A DNA stretch of 6,882 bases from Pseudomonas sp. (GTDB lineage: Bacteria > Pseudomonadota > Gammaproteobacteria > Pseudomonadales > Pseudomonadaceae): positions 1 to 6,882 of the forward strand of contig JAURXE010000129.1 in NCBI GenBank assembly GCA_030654635.1. Direction: 5' to 3'. Positions 1 to 6,132 of the stretch are shown piece by piece. A program made the position numbers and the translations under genes. How positions within the stretch are numbered: position 1 is the stretch's first letter; each line of letters opens with the position of its first letter. The notes beneath the pieces were generated by a model. It was not told the DNA's origin. It did no database searches and saw only the letters and a list, made by a program, of their open reading frames with translations.

Positions 1-544
1 CGGCATCGGCGGGGGTGCGGTCTAGGTCCGCTTGGGTGCGTTGGATCGACAGGCTGCCAGAGCCCAGGGCGTCACCGGCTGGTAGCGGTACTTGGATCGG
101 ATCGCCGACCGAGTTCGGGCCGTGGCTGACCCAGTCGTGGACCATGAACTGAATCCAGGAGGCGGCAATAAAGTTCAGGCTGGTGGCCGGCTTGAAACTG
201 TCTCGGGCCAACAAGGTGTTACTGACGTCACGTGGGTTGGGGGTCAGCAAGGTGCCTTTGCTGCCTTCGCCAAAAGTGATGGCCGGATTGACGTTGCGGC
301 CAAAGCGGCGGTACACCGAGCCTTCGGCCGGGTTGCCGAGAATGTTGCAAGTACCGTCTTCGGTGCGCACGGTTTTGCTGCGCTCATCGCAAGTGATGTC
401 CTTGTTTGCGCGCGGATAGTCATCGACGTCAAACAGGTTGTTTTTCAGCAGCGCTTCGCGCTCCATGCTCAGTGTCAGCAGGCCTGCGAATACACCCAAC
501 GTTCCCAGCTTGGTTAAAGCCGGCCAAGTAACCCAAACAGCCAT
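1..544 (-). CDS. Animal-type haem peroxidase / alpha-dioxygenase-like protein, N-terminal part (cut by window edge)
   Basis: The frame opens at ATG 544-542 behind a strong Shine-Dalgarno AGGAG (557-553) and stays open to the left edge, giving 181 residues of a protein that must be much longer. Residues 129-137 read SWIQFMVHD, the distal haem motif of the animal peroxidase superfamily: Gln132, distal His136, and Asp137, which in mammalian members can bond to haem. Other family landmarks are FGRN (81-84), LLTPNPRDVS (99-108), the approach P-A-T-S-L-N (119-124) and an RT-x-A-D stretch near 165-170. The WIQFMVHDW form resembles plant alpha-dioxygenases and bacterial fatty-acid dioxygenases more than myeloperoxidase, so oxygenation of a fatty acid is plausible but inferred. 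I see no convincing signal peptide; residues 9-25 are mildly hydrophobic. The proximal His and the catalytic Tyr of the dioxygenases lie outside the window. The gene sits directly downstream of a MalT-like regulator on the same strand. Confidence 0.85.
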   Translation of the reverse strand, partial: MAVWVTWPALTKLGTLGVFAGLLTLSMEREALLKNNLFDVDDYPRANKDITCDERSKTVRTEDGTCNILGNPAEGSVYRRFGRNVNPAITFGEGSKGTLLTPNPRDVSNTLLARDSFKPATSLNFIAASWIQFMVHDWVSHGPNSVGDPIQVPLPAGDALGSGSLSIQRTQADLDRTPADA

Positions 545-552
545 GGCAATCT

Positions 553-570
553 CTCCTCATTATTGTTGTT
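553..570 (-). promoter_or_regulatory. Shine-Dalgarno plus candidate Hfq/Crc (AANAANAA) site of the haem peroxidase mRNA
   Basis: On the minus strand AACAACAA (570-563) overlaps AACAATAA (567-560). Both fit AANAANAA exactly, and they end only two bases before the Shine-Dalgarno AGGAG (557-553). In Pseudomonas, Hfq with Crc binds such A-rich motifs at ribosome binding sites and blocks translation when preferred carbon sources are present. The motif and its placement are seen in the sequence; control by Crc is inferred. Confidence 0.45.
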
Positions 571-576
571 GTCTTG

Positions 577-603
577 CACGCAGCGTGGCTGCCTGAGGGC
601 AGC
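577..603. repeat. Two adjacent perfect palindromes in the haem peroxidase leader
   Basis: CACGC-A-GCGTG (577-587) abuts GCTGCC-TGAG-GGCAGC (588-603). The second can form a 6-bp stem with a 4-base loop. Neither is followed by a T-tract on either strand, so a terminator is unlikely. Their position, 33-60 bases upstream of the peroxidase start codon, suits an operator or a 5'-leader structure. Function is unknown. Confidence 0.5.
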
Positions 604-641
604 GGCGGTCGCGAGCTTAGTCGAGGAGAACGGCTGGTCGC

Positions 642-658
642 CCCCTCCCTGGGAGGGG
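642..658. repeat. Inverted repeat CCCCTCCC-T-GGGAGGGG between regulator and peroxidase genes
   Basis: This is a perfect 8-bp inverted repeat around one central base; as a hairpin it gives 7 bp and a 3-base loop. It lies about 44 bases past the regulator stop codon and about 100 bases upstream of the peroxidase ATG. On the transcribed strand GCGACC follows instead of a T-run, so it is a poor intrinsic terminator. An activator binding site, possibly for the adjacent MalT-like protein, is an inference from position alone. It does not match the known MalT box exactly. Confidence 0.5.
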
Positions 659-701
659 TTGGGAGCAGAAAAACAGTCGCTGCGGCGGGAAGGAGAAAGA
701 C

Positions 702-3329
702 TTAGTTGGCTACTGTGCGCGACTGCACGCTGAGGATGGCCTCGGTGCGGTTGGCGACATTTAATTTGGCGTAGATGTTTTTCAAGTGCCACTTGGTGGT
801 CGACAGCGCCGCGCCGGTTTGCGCGCTGATCTGGCTGTTGGACAAGCCGTTTAACAGGCCGTTGAAAATTTCATATTCCTTGTCGGTCAGCAGCCTGGCT
901 ATATCGGTCGAGGGCTTGGCCGGTGGACGTTCGGCAAGGAAGAACTCGGCATAGGACTCGCGGTATTTGTCTGAAATATCTACCAGCTGCCCTGGATTCA
1001 AACGCAGCAATTCGGCGCCGAAGCCCGGCGCTTCGTCATACAGCGAGCGGCTGAAATTGCTGATGCCGTATTGCTTGATCAGCTGACGCAGCTCGCGCAC
1101 TTGCAGCTCCTTGGTTTGCTGCTGCGGATTGAGCGCCAGCAGGTTGGCCTCGATGATCAGGGCGCGGGTTTTTACCTCGCTCAGGCGTAACGACTCGGCC
1201 AGCACCTTGAGAATCCGCACCGCCCGGCCCTTGGCACCGCGGGCCAGTAACCAGTACACAGTGGCCAGGCCGTAACGCTCCCAGCATTCGTCATACCCAC
1301 GGGTGCTTTCCCAGTCGCCGGCGGCCAGCCGTTCGGCCAACTGATAGCGCTGGGCCAAGGCCTGCAAAGCCGGCTGATTGGCGCTGAGATAGGCTTGGCG
1401 GATCTGCTCTTGCGCCAGCTGGCTGACGAAGCGGGCGTAGTTGCCCAGCTGCAAGATATTCGCCAGTTGCTCCAGTAGGCGGCTGGCCCGCACCAGCTGT
1501 TGACGCTGATGCAGCAACCGCGACAGGGTCAGGTACACGGTGGCAATCGCCTCGGTGGCCGAGGAGGAGTTGACCATCGCCATCAAGTCTTCACACAGCT
1601 GTTGCGCCGCGCCGAGCTGGTTTTGTTCATAGAGCGAAACCACCATTGCCGTGGCGCGGTTGACCCAGGCGGGCGAGGTTTGGTCGGTGCGCTGATAGTC
1701 GCTGTAGACCTCTTTACGGGCGCTGCTGGTGCGCCCTGCATAGCGGTTGCACAGGGCGATAATCAGGTCGGCGTAGCTTTCAAAAAAGCTGTGGCCACTT
1801 TGCGCCAGCAGCTCTTTGCTTTGGCTGGCAAAGCGAATGGCGGTTTCCAGGCGGGCATCGATCAAGTGGTGATAGGCAATAATCGTCAGGCTGACGGCGC
1901 GAATCCCACGGTGCACGCCGGGGGCGAGCAGGGCGCTGCAGTCTTGGCTGAGGCGAAAGTCTTGGTCGTGCTGAAACAGCTGCAGGTTCAGCCACAAAAA
2001 CTGCTCGGTCAGGGGCTCGAATAAGGGCTGACCATTGGCCATAGGCGGCAGGGTTTTCAGGGTTTCTAGGTAATAGCGGGCCTGATGGAAACGCCGCGAC
2101 AGGGTCAGGGCTCCGATCAGCGGCACCAATAACCTGGGGTTGGCCAGCAGGGTGGTTTCGGCCAGCGGCTCGACCCATTTGAGGATCTCGCCAAATTGTC
2201 CGGTTGGAATCCACACCGCACAACTGCTGGCCAGCAACTGCTCGAACAGCGTCTGGTCGCCGCTGCGCTGGGCGTGTTGCATGGCCCGATCCTGCTCGCC
2301 GCAGGCCATGTAATAGGCGGCAGCGCGGCCGTGCAACTGGACTATCAGCGACTGTTGTTCGATGGCCAGGCGGCTGCTTAAAAAGTCATGCAGCAGTGCG
2401 TGATAGCGAAACCAACCGGGCTGGTTTTCCACCGGCAGCATAAATAACTGGCGCTCGGCTAATTGCTCCAGAAGTAGCGCCGAATCGGTGCGCTGCAAGA
2501 CGTTGTCGCAGAGGGGGCCGTTAAAGCTGTCAAAGATCGCGCTGCAGAGTAAAAACTCGCGCAGTGCTGGGGCTAAATCCTTGAACACCACGTGGCCAAA
2601 ATAATCGACGATTTCCGGCTGGCTGCCATTGAAGCGCTGCAGGGCGATGGTGCCGGTGCGGGCGTAGGCCAGCAGCGCCAGTTTGACACCAGCAACCCAG
2701 CCTTCGGTCATTTCCAGCAGGTTAGCGATGTAGTTTTCTGGCAGCGCCGGGCCGCCCAAATGGCTGTTGAGCTGCTGGATTTGCGCCGCCGACAAGCGCA
2801 GGTCGTGCTGGTCGATGCAGAGCAATTGATTGTCGAGCTTGAGCCGGCTGAGGGCGAAACCCGGGTGCTTGCGGCTGGAGATAATCAGCCGAATATTGCT
2901 CGGCAATTGCTCCAGCAGTGCGGCGATTACCTCGAGGATGCTCGGCTGGTGAATGCATTGAAAGTCGTCCAGCAGCAGGTACAGGCCTGAGTCGATGCGC
3001 GCCAAGGCCTCAGCCAGCCGCTCACCAACCAGCAGCGGGGCCTGGCTGGTTTCCAGTGGATTGAACCAGGAAAAATCAAAATCACTGACCTGGGCGCGGA
3101 TGCATTCGATCAGGCGCCGAAAGAACCGCTGCGGGTCGTTATCGCCGGCCTGGATCGGGTAATAGGCCACCGCCCGAGCGTTGTGGCTGGCGCGAAAGTG
3201 GCTCAGCAACGTCGATTTGCCTGAGCCGGCTGGCGCCAGCAGCAGGGTCACGGGGAAGTCTTTCGCTCGGCAAAGCAAGTGCAGCAAGTCTTCGCGCAGT
3301 AATCCCGCGCGAGTTTCTTGGCAGTCCAT
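702..3329 (-). CDS. MalT/AlkS-like large ATP-binding LuxR-family transcriptional activator
   Basis: The preferred ATG (3329-3327) gives 875 residues, close to the usual 850-920 of this family (E. coli MalT has 901). The N-terminal STAND-type ATPase shows a Walker A APAGSGKST at 32-40, a Walker B run LLLDD at 118-122, and a downstream I-I-S-S-R (about 149-153) typical of MalT-like proteins. A long helical repeat region (roughly 330-800, TPR-like by family) should hold the effector-sensing part. A C-terminal LuxR helix-turn-helix begins near 813, with motifs GLSNSQIS, STTKWHLKNIYAKL and NRTEAI intact. Family members switch from an ADP-bound resting form to an ATP-bound oligomer on binding an inducer, then activate a nearby operon. 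No sensor for a known sugar is recognisable, so the inducer is unknown. An alternative GTG at 3338 adds three residues but has no Shine-Dalgarno. The haem peroxidase gene just downstream is the obvious candidate target. Confidence 0.93.
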   Translation of the reverse strand: MDCQETRAGLLREDLLHLLCRAKDFPVTLLLAPAGSGKSTLLSHFRASHNARAVAYYPIQAGDNDPQRFFRRLIECIRAQVSDFDFSWFNPLETSQAPLLVGERLAEALARIDSGLYLLLDDFQCIHQPSILEVIAALLEQLPSNIRLIISSRKHPGFALSRLKLDNQLLCIDQHDLRLSAAQIQQLNSHLGGPALPENYIANLLEMTEGWVAGVKLALLAYARTGTIALQRFNGSQPEIVDYFGHVVFKDLAPALREFLLCSAIFDSFNGPLCDNVLQRTDSALLLEQLAERQLFMLPVENQPGWFRYHALLHDFLSSRLAIEQQSLIVQLHGRAAAYYMACGEQDRAMQHAQRSGDQTLFEQLLASSCAVWIPTGQFGEILKWVEPLAETTLLANPRLLVPLIGALTLSRRFHQARYYLETLKTLPPMANGQPLFEPLTEQFLWLNLQLFQHDQDFRLSQDCSALLAPGVHRGIRAVSLTIIAYHHLIDARLETAIRFASQSKELLAQSGHSFFESYADLIIALCNRYAGRTSSARKEVYSDYQRTDQTSPAWVNRATAMVVSLYEQNQLGAAQQLCEDLMAMVNSSSATEAIATVYLTLSRLLHQRQQLVRASRLLEQLANILQLGNYARFVSQLAQEQIRQAYLSANQPALQALAQRYQLAERLAAGDWESTRGYDECWERYGLATVYWLLARGAKGRAVRILKVLAESLRLSEVKTRALIIEANLLALNPQQQTKELQVRELRQLIKQYGISNFSRSLYDEAPGFGAELLRLNPGQLVDISDKYRESYAEFFLAERPPAKPSTDIARLLTDKEYEIFNGLLNGLSNSQISAQTGAALSTTKWHLKNIYAKLNVANRTEAILSVQSRTVAN

Positions 3330-3335
3330 GGGCAG

Positions 3336-3363
3336 CACCTGTGGCTATTATTTTTATTGTTGT
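3336..3363 (-). promoter_or_regulatory. Leader of the LuxR-family gene: start-deciding ribosome binding site and AANAANAA motifs
   Basis: AGGTG (3340-3336) lies six bases before ATG 3329 and selects that start over GTG 3338, which overlaps it. Just upstream, AACAATAA (3361-3354) and AAAAATAA (3355-3348) each fit the Hfq/Crc consensus AANAANAA. The decamer ACAACAATAA (3363-3354) also occurs in the haem peroxidase leader (569-560). Crc is known to repress translation of alkS, a regulator of the same architecture, in P. putida GPo1. Its action here is inferred. Confidence 0.45.
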
Positions 3364-3388
3364 ACGCAAGTGCCAGCGAGAGTAGCGC

Positions 3389-3458
3389 GGCCACTTTGGC
3401 CCAGGTGCCGCCTGCATCACGCTTTTGCCGTGGCGGGCGGTTAGCCGCTGAGCAAAAG
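3389..3458. repeat. Inverted repeats in the gap upstream of the LuxR-family gene
   Basis: The 209-base gap between the regulator and queD holds GGCCA-CTT-TGGCC (3389-3401). It also holds the pair CTTTTGC (3422-3428) and GCAAAAG (3452-3458), enclosing GCGG-TTAG-CCGC (3437-3448). The promoter of the regulator must lie in or near here, so these are operator or cruciform candidates. I found no convincing sigma-70 or sigma-54 promoter. Function is unknown. Confidence 0.4.
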
Positions 3459-3490
3459 TGGCAATCCAACCAAAAGTTTGGCTGTCCAGA

Positions 3491-3514
3491 AACGACAAAA
3501 CCACCCGTAGGTGG
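3491..3514 (-). terminator. Intrinsic terminator of queD with UACG tetraloop
   Basis: About 24 bases past the queD stop codon, the minus strand reads CCACC-TACG-GGTGG (3514-3501), followed by TTTTGTCGTTT (from 3500 down). A 5-bp GC-rich stem closed by a UNCG-type tetraloop plus a T-rich tract is a standard intrinsic terminator. It separates queD from the regulator gene downstream. Confidence 0.75.
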
Positions 3515-3538
3515 CTTGCTGTGTTGCTCAGTTGGCGC

Positions 3539-3895
3539 TTAGTCGCCGCGGTACTCGCAACCGCTGGTGCAGGTTTCGTGGATGCGGATGCGCGACAGCT
3601 CGGGCAGCAGTGGCTTGAGTTGTTGCCAGATCCACTTGGCCATGTTCTCGCTGGTGGGGTTGTCCAGGCCGGGAATATCGTTCAAGTAGTTGTGATCGAG
3701 TATTTCGTAGAGCGGCTTGAAGATGGCTTTGATCTCGGCAAAATCACGAATCCAGCCGGTGTGCGGATTGACCTCGCCTTCGATATAAATCGCCACTCGA
3801 AAGGAGTGCCCGTGCAGGCGGCCACATTTGTGTCCGGCCGGTACATGGGGCAGGCGGTGTGCGGATTCGAAGGTGAATTCTTTAAACAGTTCCAC
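3539..3895 (-). CDS. queD: 6-carboxy-5,6,7,8-tetrahydropterin synthase QueD
   Basis: QueD converts 7,8-dihydroneopterin triphosphate to 6-carboxytetrahydropterin, an early cytoplasmic step towards preQ0 and queuosine in tRNA. The protein follows E. coli QueD closely along its whole length. Zinc ligands are His13, His28 and His30, in the motifs SAHRLPH and RLHGHS. The catalytic Cys24 is in GHKCGR, the Asp67-His68 pair in [12 protein letters not shown], and Glu107 in HETCTSGC. The GTG start at 3895 gives 118 residues beginning VELFKEFTF, matching where related proteins start; GAGAG lies about seven bases upstream. The same frame stays open back to a TTG at 3946 (135 residues), but the extra 17 residues have no counterpart in the family and the TTG falls inside a hairpin. 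An intrinsic terminator follows. The gene lies downstream of the nitrate transporter operon but is separated by about 212 bases of structured DNA, so it is probably its own unit, although I could not identify a promoter. Confidence 0.95.
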   Translation of the reverse strand: MELFKEFTFESAHRLPHVPAGHKCGRLHGHSFRVAIYIEGEVNPHTGWIRDFAEIKAIFKPLYEILDHNYLNDIPGLDNPTSENMAKWIWQQLKPLLPELSRIRIHETCTSGCEYRGD

Positions 3896-3938
3896 GCTGT
3901 AACTCTCGGCAAGACTCAGATGCCCCGAGTTTACCAGC

Positions 3939-3966
3939 TCTGCCAAGGCTTACCCAGCTTGGCAGA
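3939..3966. repeat. Hairpin in the queD leader
   Basis: TCTGCCAAG (3939-3947) and CTTGGCAGA (3958-3966) form a perfect 9-bp inverted repeat around a 10-base loop, 44-71 bases upstream of the queD GTG. No T-tract follows on the minus strand, so it is not an intrinsic terminator. Its presence argues against translation from TTG 3946, which it contains. Function is unknown. Confidence 0.5.
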
Positions 3967-3995
3967 ACCGGCCAGGCCTCAGGCCGCTGGCCGGT
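3967..3995. repeat. Second GC-rich hairpin in the queD leader
   Basis: ACCGGCCAG (3967-3975) and CTGGCCGGT (3987-3995) form a perfect 9-bp stem. The interior GCC-TCA-GGC can extend it across a two-base bulge. It directly abuts the 3939-3966 hairpin, giving two strong structures in tandem between the REP pair and queD. No T-tract follows on either strand. Confidence 0.5.
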
Positions 3996-4006
3996 GTGAA
4001 TAACGC

Positions 4007-4096
4007 GTAGGGTGGTCAACGCGAAGCTTGGCCACCAATGAGCTTGAGTCCCCAGCATTATCGCGTCCAACAGTGGTGGGCTGAAGCCCACCCTAC
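4007..4096. repeat. REPIN-like pair of inverted REP sequences
   Basis: The ends are the perfect inverted repeat GTAGGGTGG (4007-4015) / CCACCCTAC (4088-4096). Each end is a REP: a GTAG head followed by a palindrome. The left one is GGTGGTCAA (4011-4019) / TTGGCCACC (4028-4036), with one G-T pair and GCGAAGC inside the loop (4021-4027). The right one, read on the minus strand, is GTAG then GGTGGGCT-TC-AGCCCACC (4092-4075). Two REPs in opposite orientation with a short spacer is the definition of a REPIN. GTAG-headed REPs are mobilised in trans by RAYT transposases, none of which is encoded here. The element starts about 11 bases past the nrtD stop and may stabilise or end the nrt transcript. 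Confidence 0.75.
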
Positions 4097-4107
4097 AAAC
4101 TGACCTG

Positions 4108-4905
<798 letters not shown>

Positions 4906-4930
4906 GGCAGGCTCCTTAATTTTAGTAATC

Positions 4931-5072
4931 AGAGCCTGTTCAATATCGTCGCGAGCGAAGGCGAGGCAAGGCGAAAATGGCTGAGGAAGCGGAGTTTACA
5001 TGCTGTAAATGAGCATTCCGAAGCCATTTCCAACGCAGCATCACCGAGCGCAGCAGAGAGTGAACAGGTTCT
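4931..5072. repeat. 142-bp MITE-like palindromic element between nrtB and nrtD
   Basis: The ends AGAGCCTGTTCA (4931-4942) and TGAACAGGTTCT (5061-5072) are inverted repeats matching at 11 of 12 bases. The centre is a long nested hairpin: AAATGGCT (4975-4982) with AGCCATTT (5022-5029), GGAAGC (4985-4990) with GC-A-TTCC (5013-5019), and TTTACA-TGC-TGTAAA (4995-5009). It encodes no plausible protein. The right end contains the first transcribed base of the nrtB stop codon's far side: the TAA occupies 5074-5072. It resembles a repeat I associate with pseudomonad genomes, but I cannot confirm copy number from one copy. I could not define a target duplication. In the mRNA it should form a strong structure between two cistrons. 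Confidence 0.65.
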
Positions 5073-6061
5073 TAGCGCAGGTCGGCATTCTTATCCCAGC
5101 TGACATAGCGCTGCAGCTCCAGCATCAGGCGGTCCAGGGCAAAGCCGATCAGGCCGATGACGATCACTGCGACCATGATCCGGCCCAGAGAGTCGGAGCT
5201 GCCGTTTTGGAATTCATCCCAGATGAATTTCCCCAGGCCTGGGTTTTGCGCCAGCATTTCGGCGGCGATCAGTACCATCCAGCCAGTGGCCAGGGACAAA
5301 CGCAGGCCGGTAAAAATCATCGGCACCGCAGCCGGCAAGACGATCCGCCGCACATGGCTGATCGGCGACAGACGCAGCACGCGGCTGACGTTTTGCAGGT
5401 CTTTGTCCAAATTAGCCACGCCCACTGTGGTGTTGATCAGCGTCGGCCACAGGCAGCACAGCGCCACGGTCAGCGCCGAGATAATGAACGACTTGGCCAG
5501 CAGTGGGTCCTGGCTGGTGTACACGGCGCTGACCACTATGGTCACCAACGGCAGCCAGGCCAGCGGCGAGATGGGTTTGAAAATCTGAATCAGCGGGTTG
5601 ATGGCGGTGTAAATGGTTTTGCTCAAGCCGCAGATAATTCCCAGCGGCACGGCGATCAGCGAGGCCAGCAGAAAACCGGTCATTACCGTGTAGAGGCTGG
5701 TGAACACCTGCTTAAAGAAGGTCGGTTTGCCGGTGTAGGGGTGGTTGGTGGTTTTAGCGCTGGGGTCTTTGGCCAGTCGCTCGGCGTTACGGGCGGCTTG
5801 GCGTTCTTCAAAGGCCAGGGCTTTCTTTTGCTCGGCGACTTGCGCATCGATCAAACCACTAAATTGTGTAGCTACTTGGGCCGGGCCCGGGAACTGGCCG
5901 AGGCTGGTGTGGATGTTGCTGGCAACCAGTTGCCAGAACAGCAAGAAGGCCAGAATCCCTACCAGCGGCATAATGATGCCCGGCAGCACGCGCTTCAGAC
6001 GTTCGCGCCGAGCGGCATTCAAGGTGCTTTGAAGTTTTTCGGCGAAGGCTGGGTTGCTCAT
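5072..6061 (-). CDS. nrtB: Nitrate/nitrite ABC transporter permease NrtB
   Basis: This is the inner-membrane channel subunit of the NrtABD transporter (BPD_transp_1 fold). From ATG 6061 the protein has 329 residues. Hydrophobic segments lie near 26-47, 123-147, 154-182, 190-216, 247-269 and 293-313. The cytoplasmic coupling loop (EAA-like) is at 225-243, ending RRIVLP, where it should dock on the NrtD ATPase. Between the first two membrane segments lies a highly charged, probably helical stretch (about 71-105, rich in Glu, Lys and Arg) ahead of HPYTGKPTFF. This makes the protein longer than cyanobacterial NrtB. The ATG has GAGG eight bases upstream. The same frame is open to GTG 6124, only eight bases past the nrtA stop, but that codon lacks a Shine-Dalgarno and the added 21 residues are Ala/Pro-rich and encoded across a perfect hairpin. 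I prefer the ATG with moderate confidence. The stop codon touches the palindromic repeat 4931-5072. Confidence 0.93.
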   Translation of the reverse strand: MSNPAFAEKLQSTLNAARRERLKRVLPGIIMPLVGILAFLLFWQLVASNIHTSLGQFPGPAQVATQFSGLIDAQVAEQKKALAFEERQAARNAERLAKDPSAKTTNHPYTGKPTFFKQVFTSLYTVMTGFLLASLIAVPLGIICGLSKTIYTAINPLIQIFKPISPLAWLPLVTIVVSAVYTSQDPLLAKSFIISALTVALCCLWPTLINTTVGVANLDKDLQNVSRVLRLSPISHVRRIVLPAAVPMIFTGLRLSLATGWMVLIAAEMLAQNPGLGKFIWDEFQNGSSDSLGRIMVAVIVIGLIGFALDRLMLELQRYVSWDKNADLR

Positions 6062-6068
6062 CGTCTTG

Positions 6069-6104
6069 TCCTCTCTGGAAAGGGCAGCCGGGGCTCCGGC
6101 TGCC
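6069..6104 (-). promoter_or_regulatory. Intercistronic hairpin and ribosome binding site between nrtA and nrtB
   Basis: GGCAGCCGG (6083-6091) and CCGGCTGCC (6096-6104) form a perfect 9-bp GC-rich stem with a 4-base loop, ending about ten bases before the nrtB Shine-Dalgarno GAGG. On the transcribed strand CTTTCC follows, a weak T-run. In binding-protein transporters such stems often protect the 3' end of the binding-protein mRNA or cause partial termination, so that more binding protein than permease is made. That role is inferred here. Confidence 0.55.
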
Positions 6105-6132
6105 ACAGGTTCAGCAGTTTTCACACAGTTTG

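Noticed and set aside
92..517. Plus-strand reading frame of 141 codons
   Set aside because: It is antisense to the haem peroxidase frame, whose distal haem motif and ribosome binding site are clear. Its translation shows no recognisable family.
642..658. Intrinsic terminator after the LuxR-family gene
   Set aside because: The stem is good, but no T-tract follows on the minus strand. It is kept as an inverted repeat only.
514..792. Minus-strand frame of 92 codons spanning the regulator-peroxidase gap
   Set aside because: It overlaps both real genes in other frames, covers the palindromes, and has low-complexity Ser/Pro/Arg content.
3364..3380. Sigma-54 promoter (TGGCAC next to TTGC) upstream of the regulator
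   Set aside because: The two half-elements are directly adjacent on the minus strand instead of five bases apart, so the -24/-12 spacing is wrong.
3501..3514. Degenerate REP (plus strand GTAGGTGG) in the queD terminator
   Set aside because: The resemblance to GTAGGGTGG is short and is explained by the terminator stem and its UACG loop.
3896..3946. N-terminal extension of QueD from TTG 3946
   Set aside because: It is a rare start codon inside a hairpin, and the extra 17 residues are absent from the family. GTG 3895 gives the standard length.
3997..4030. Sigma-70 promoter for queD starting with TTGACC near the left REP
   Set aside because: The best -10-like sequence (TATTCA) lies only about 11 bases from the -35 candidate, and at correct spacing there is only CACCGG.
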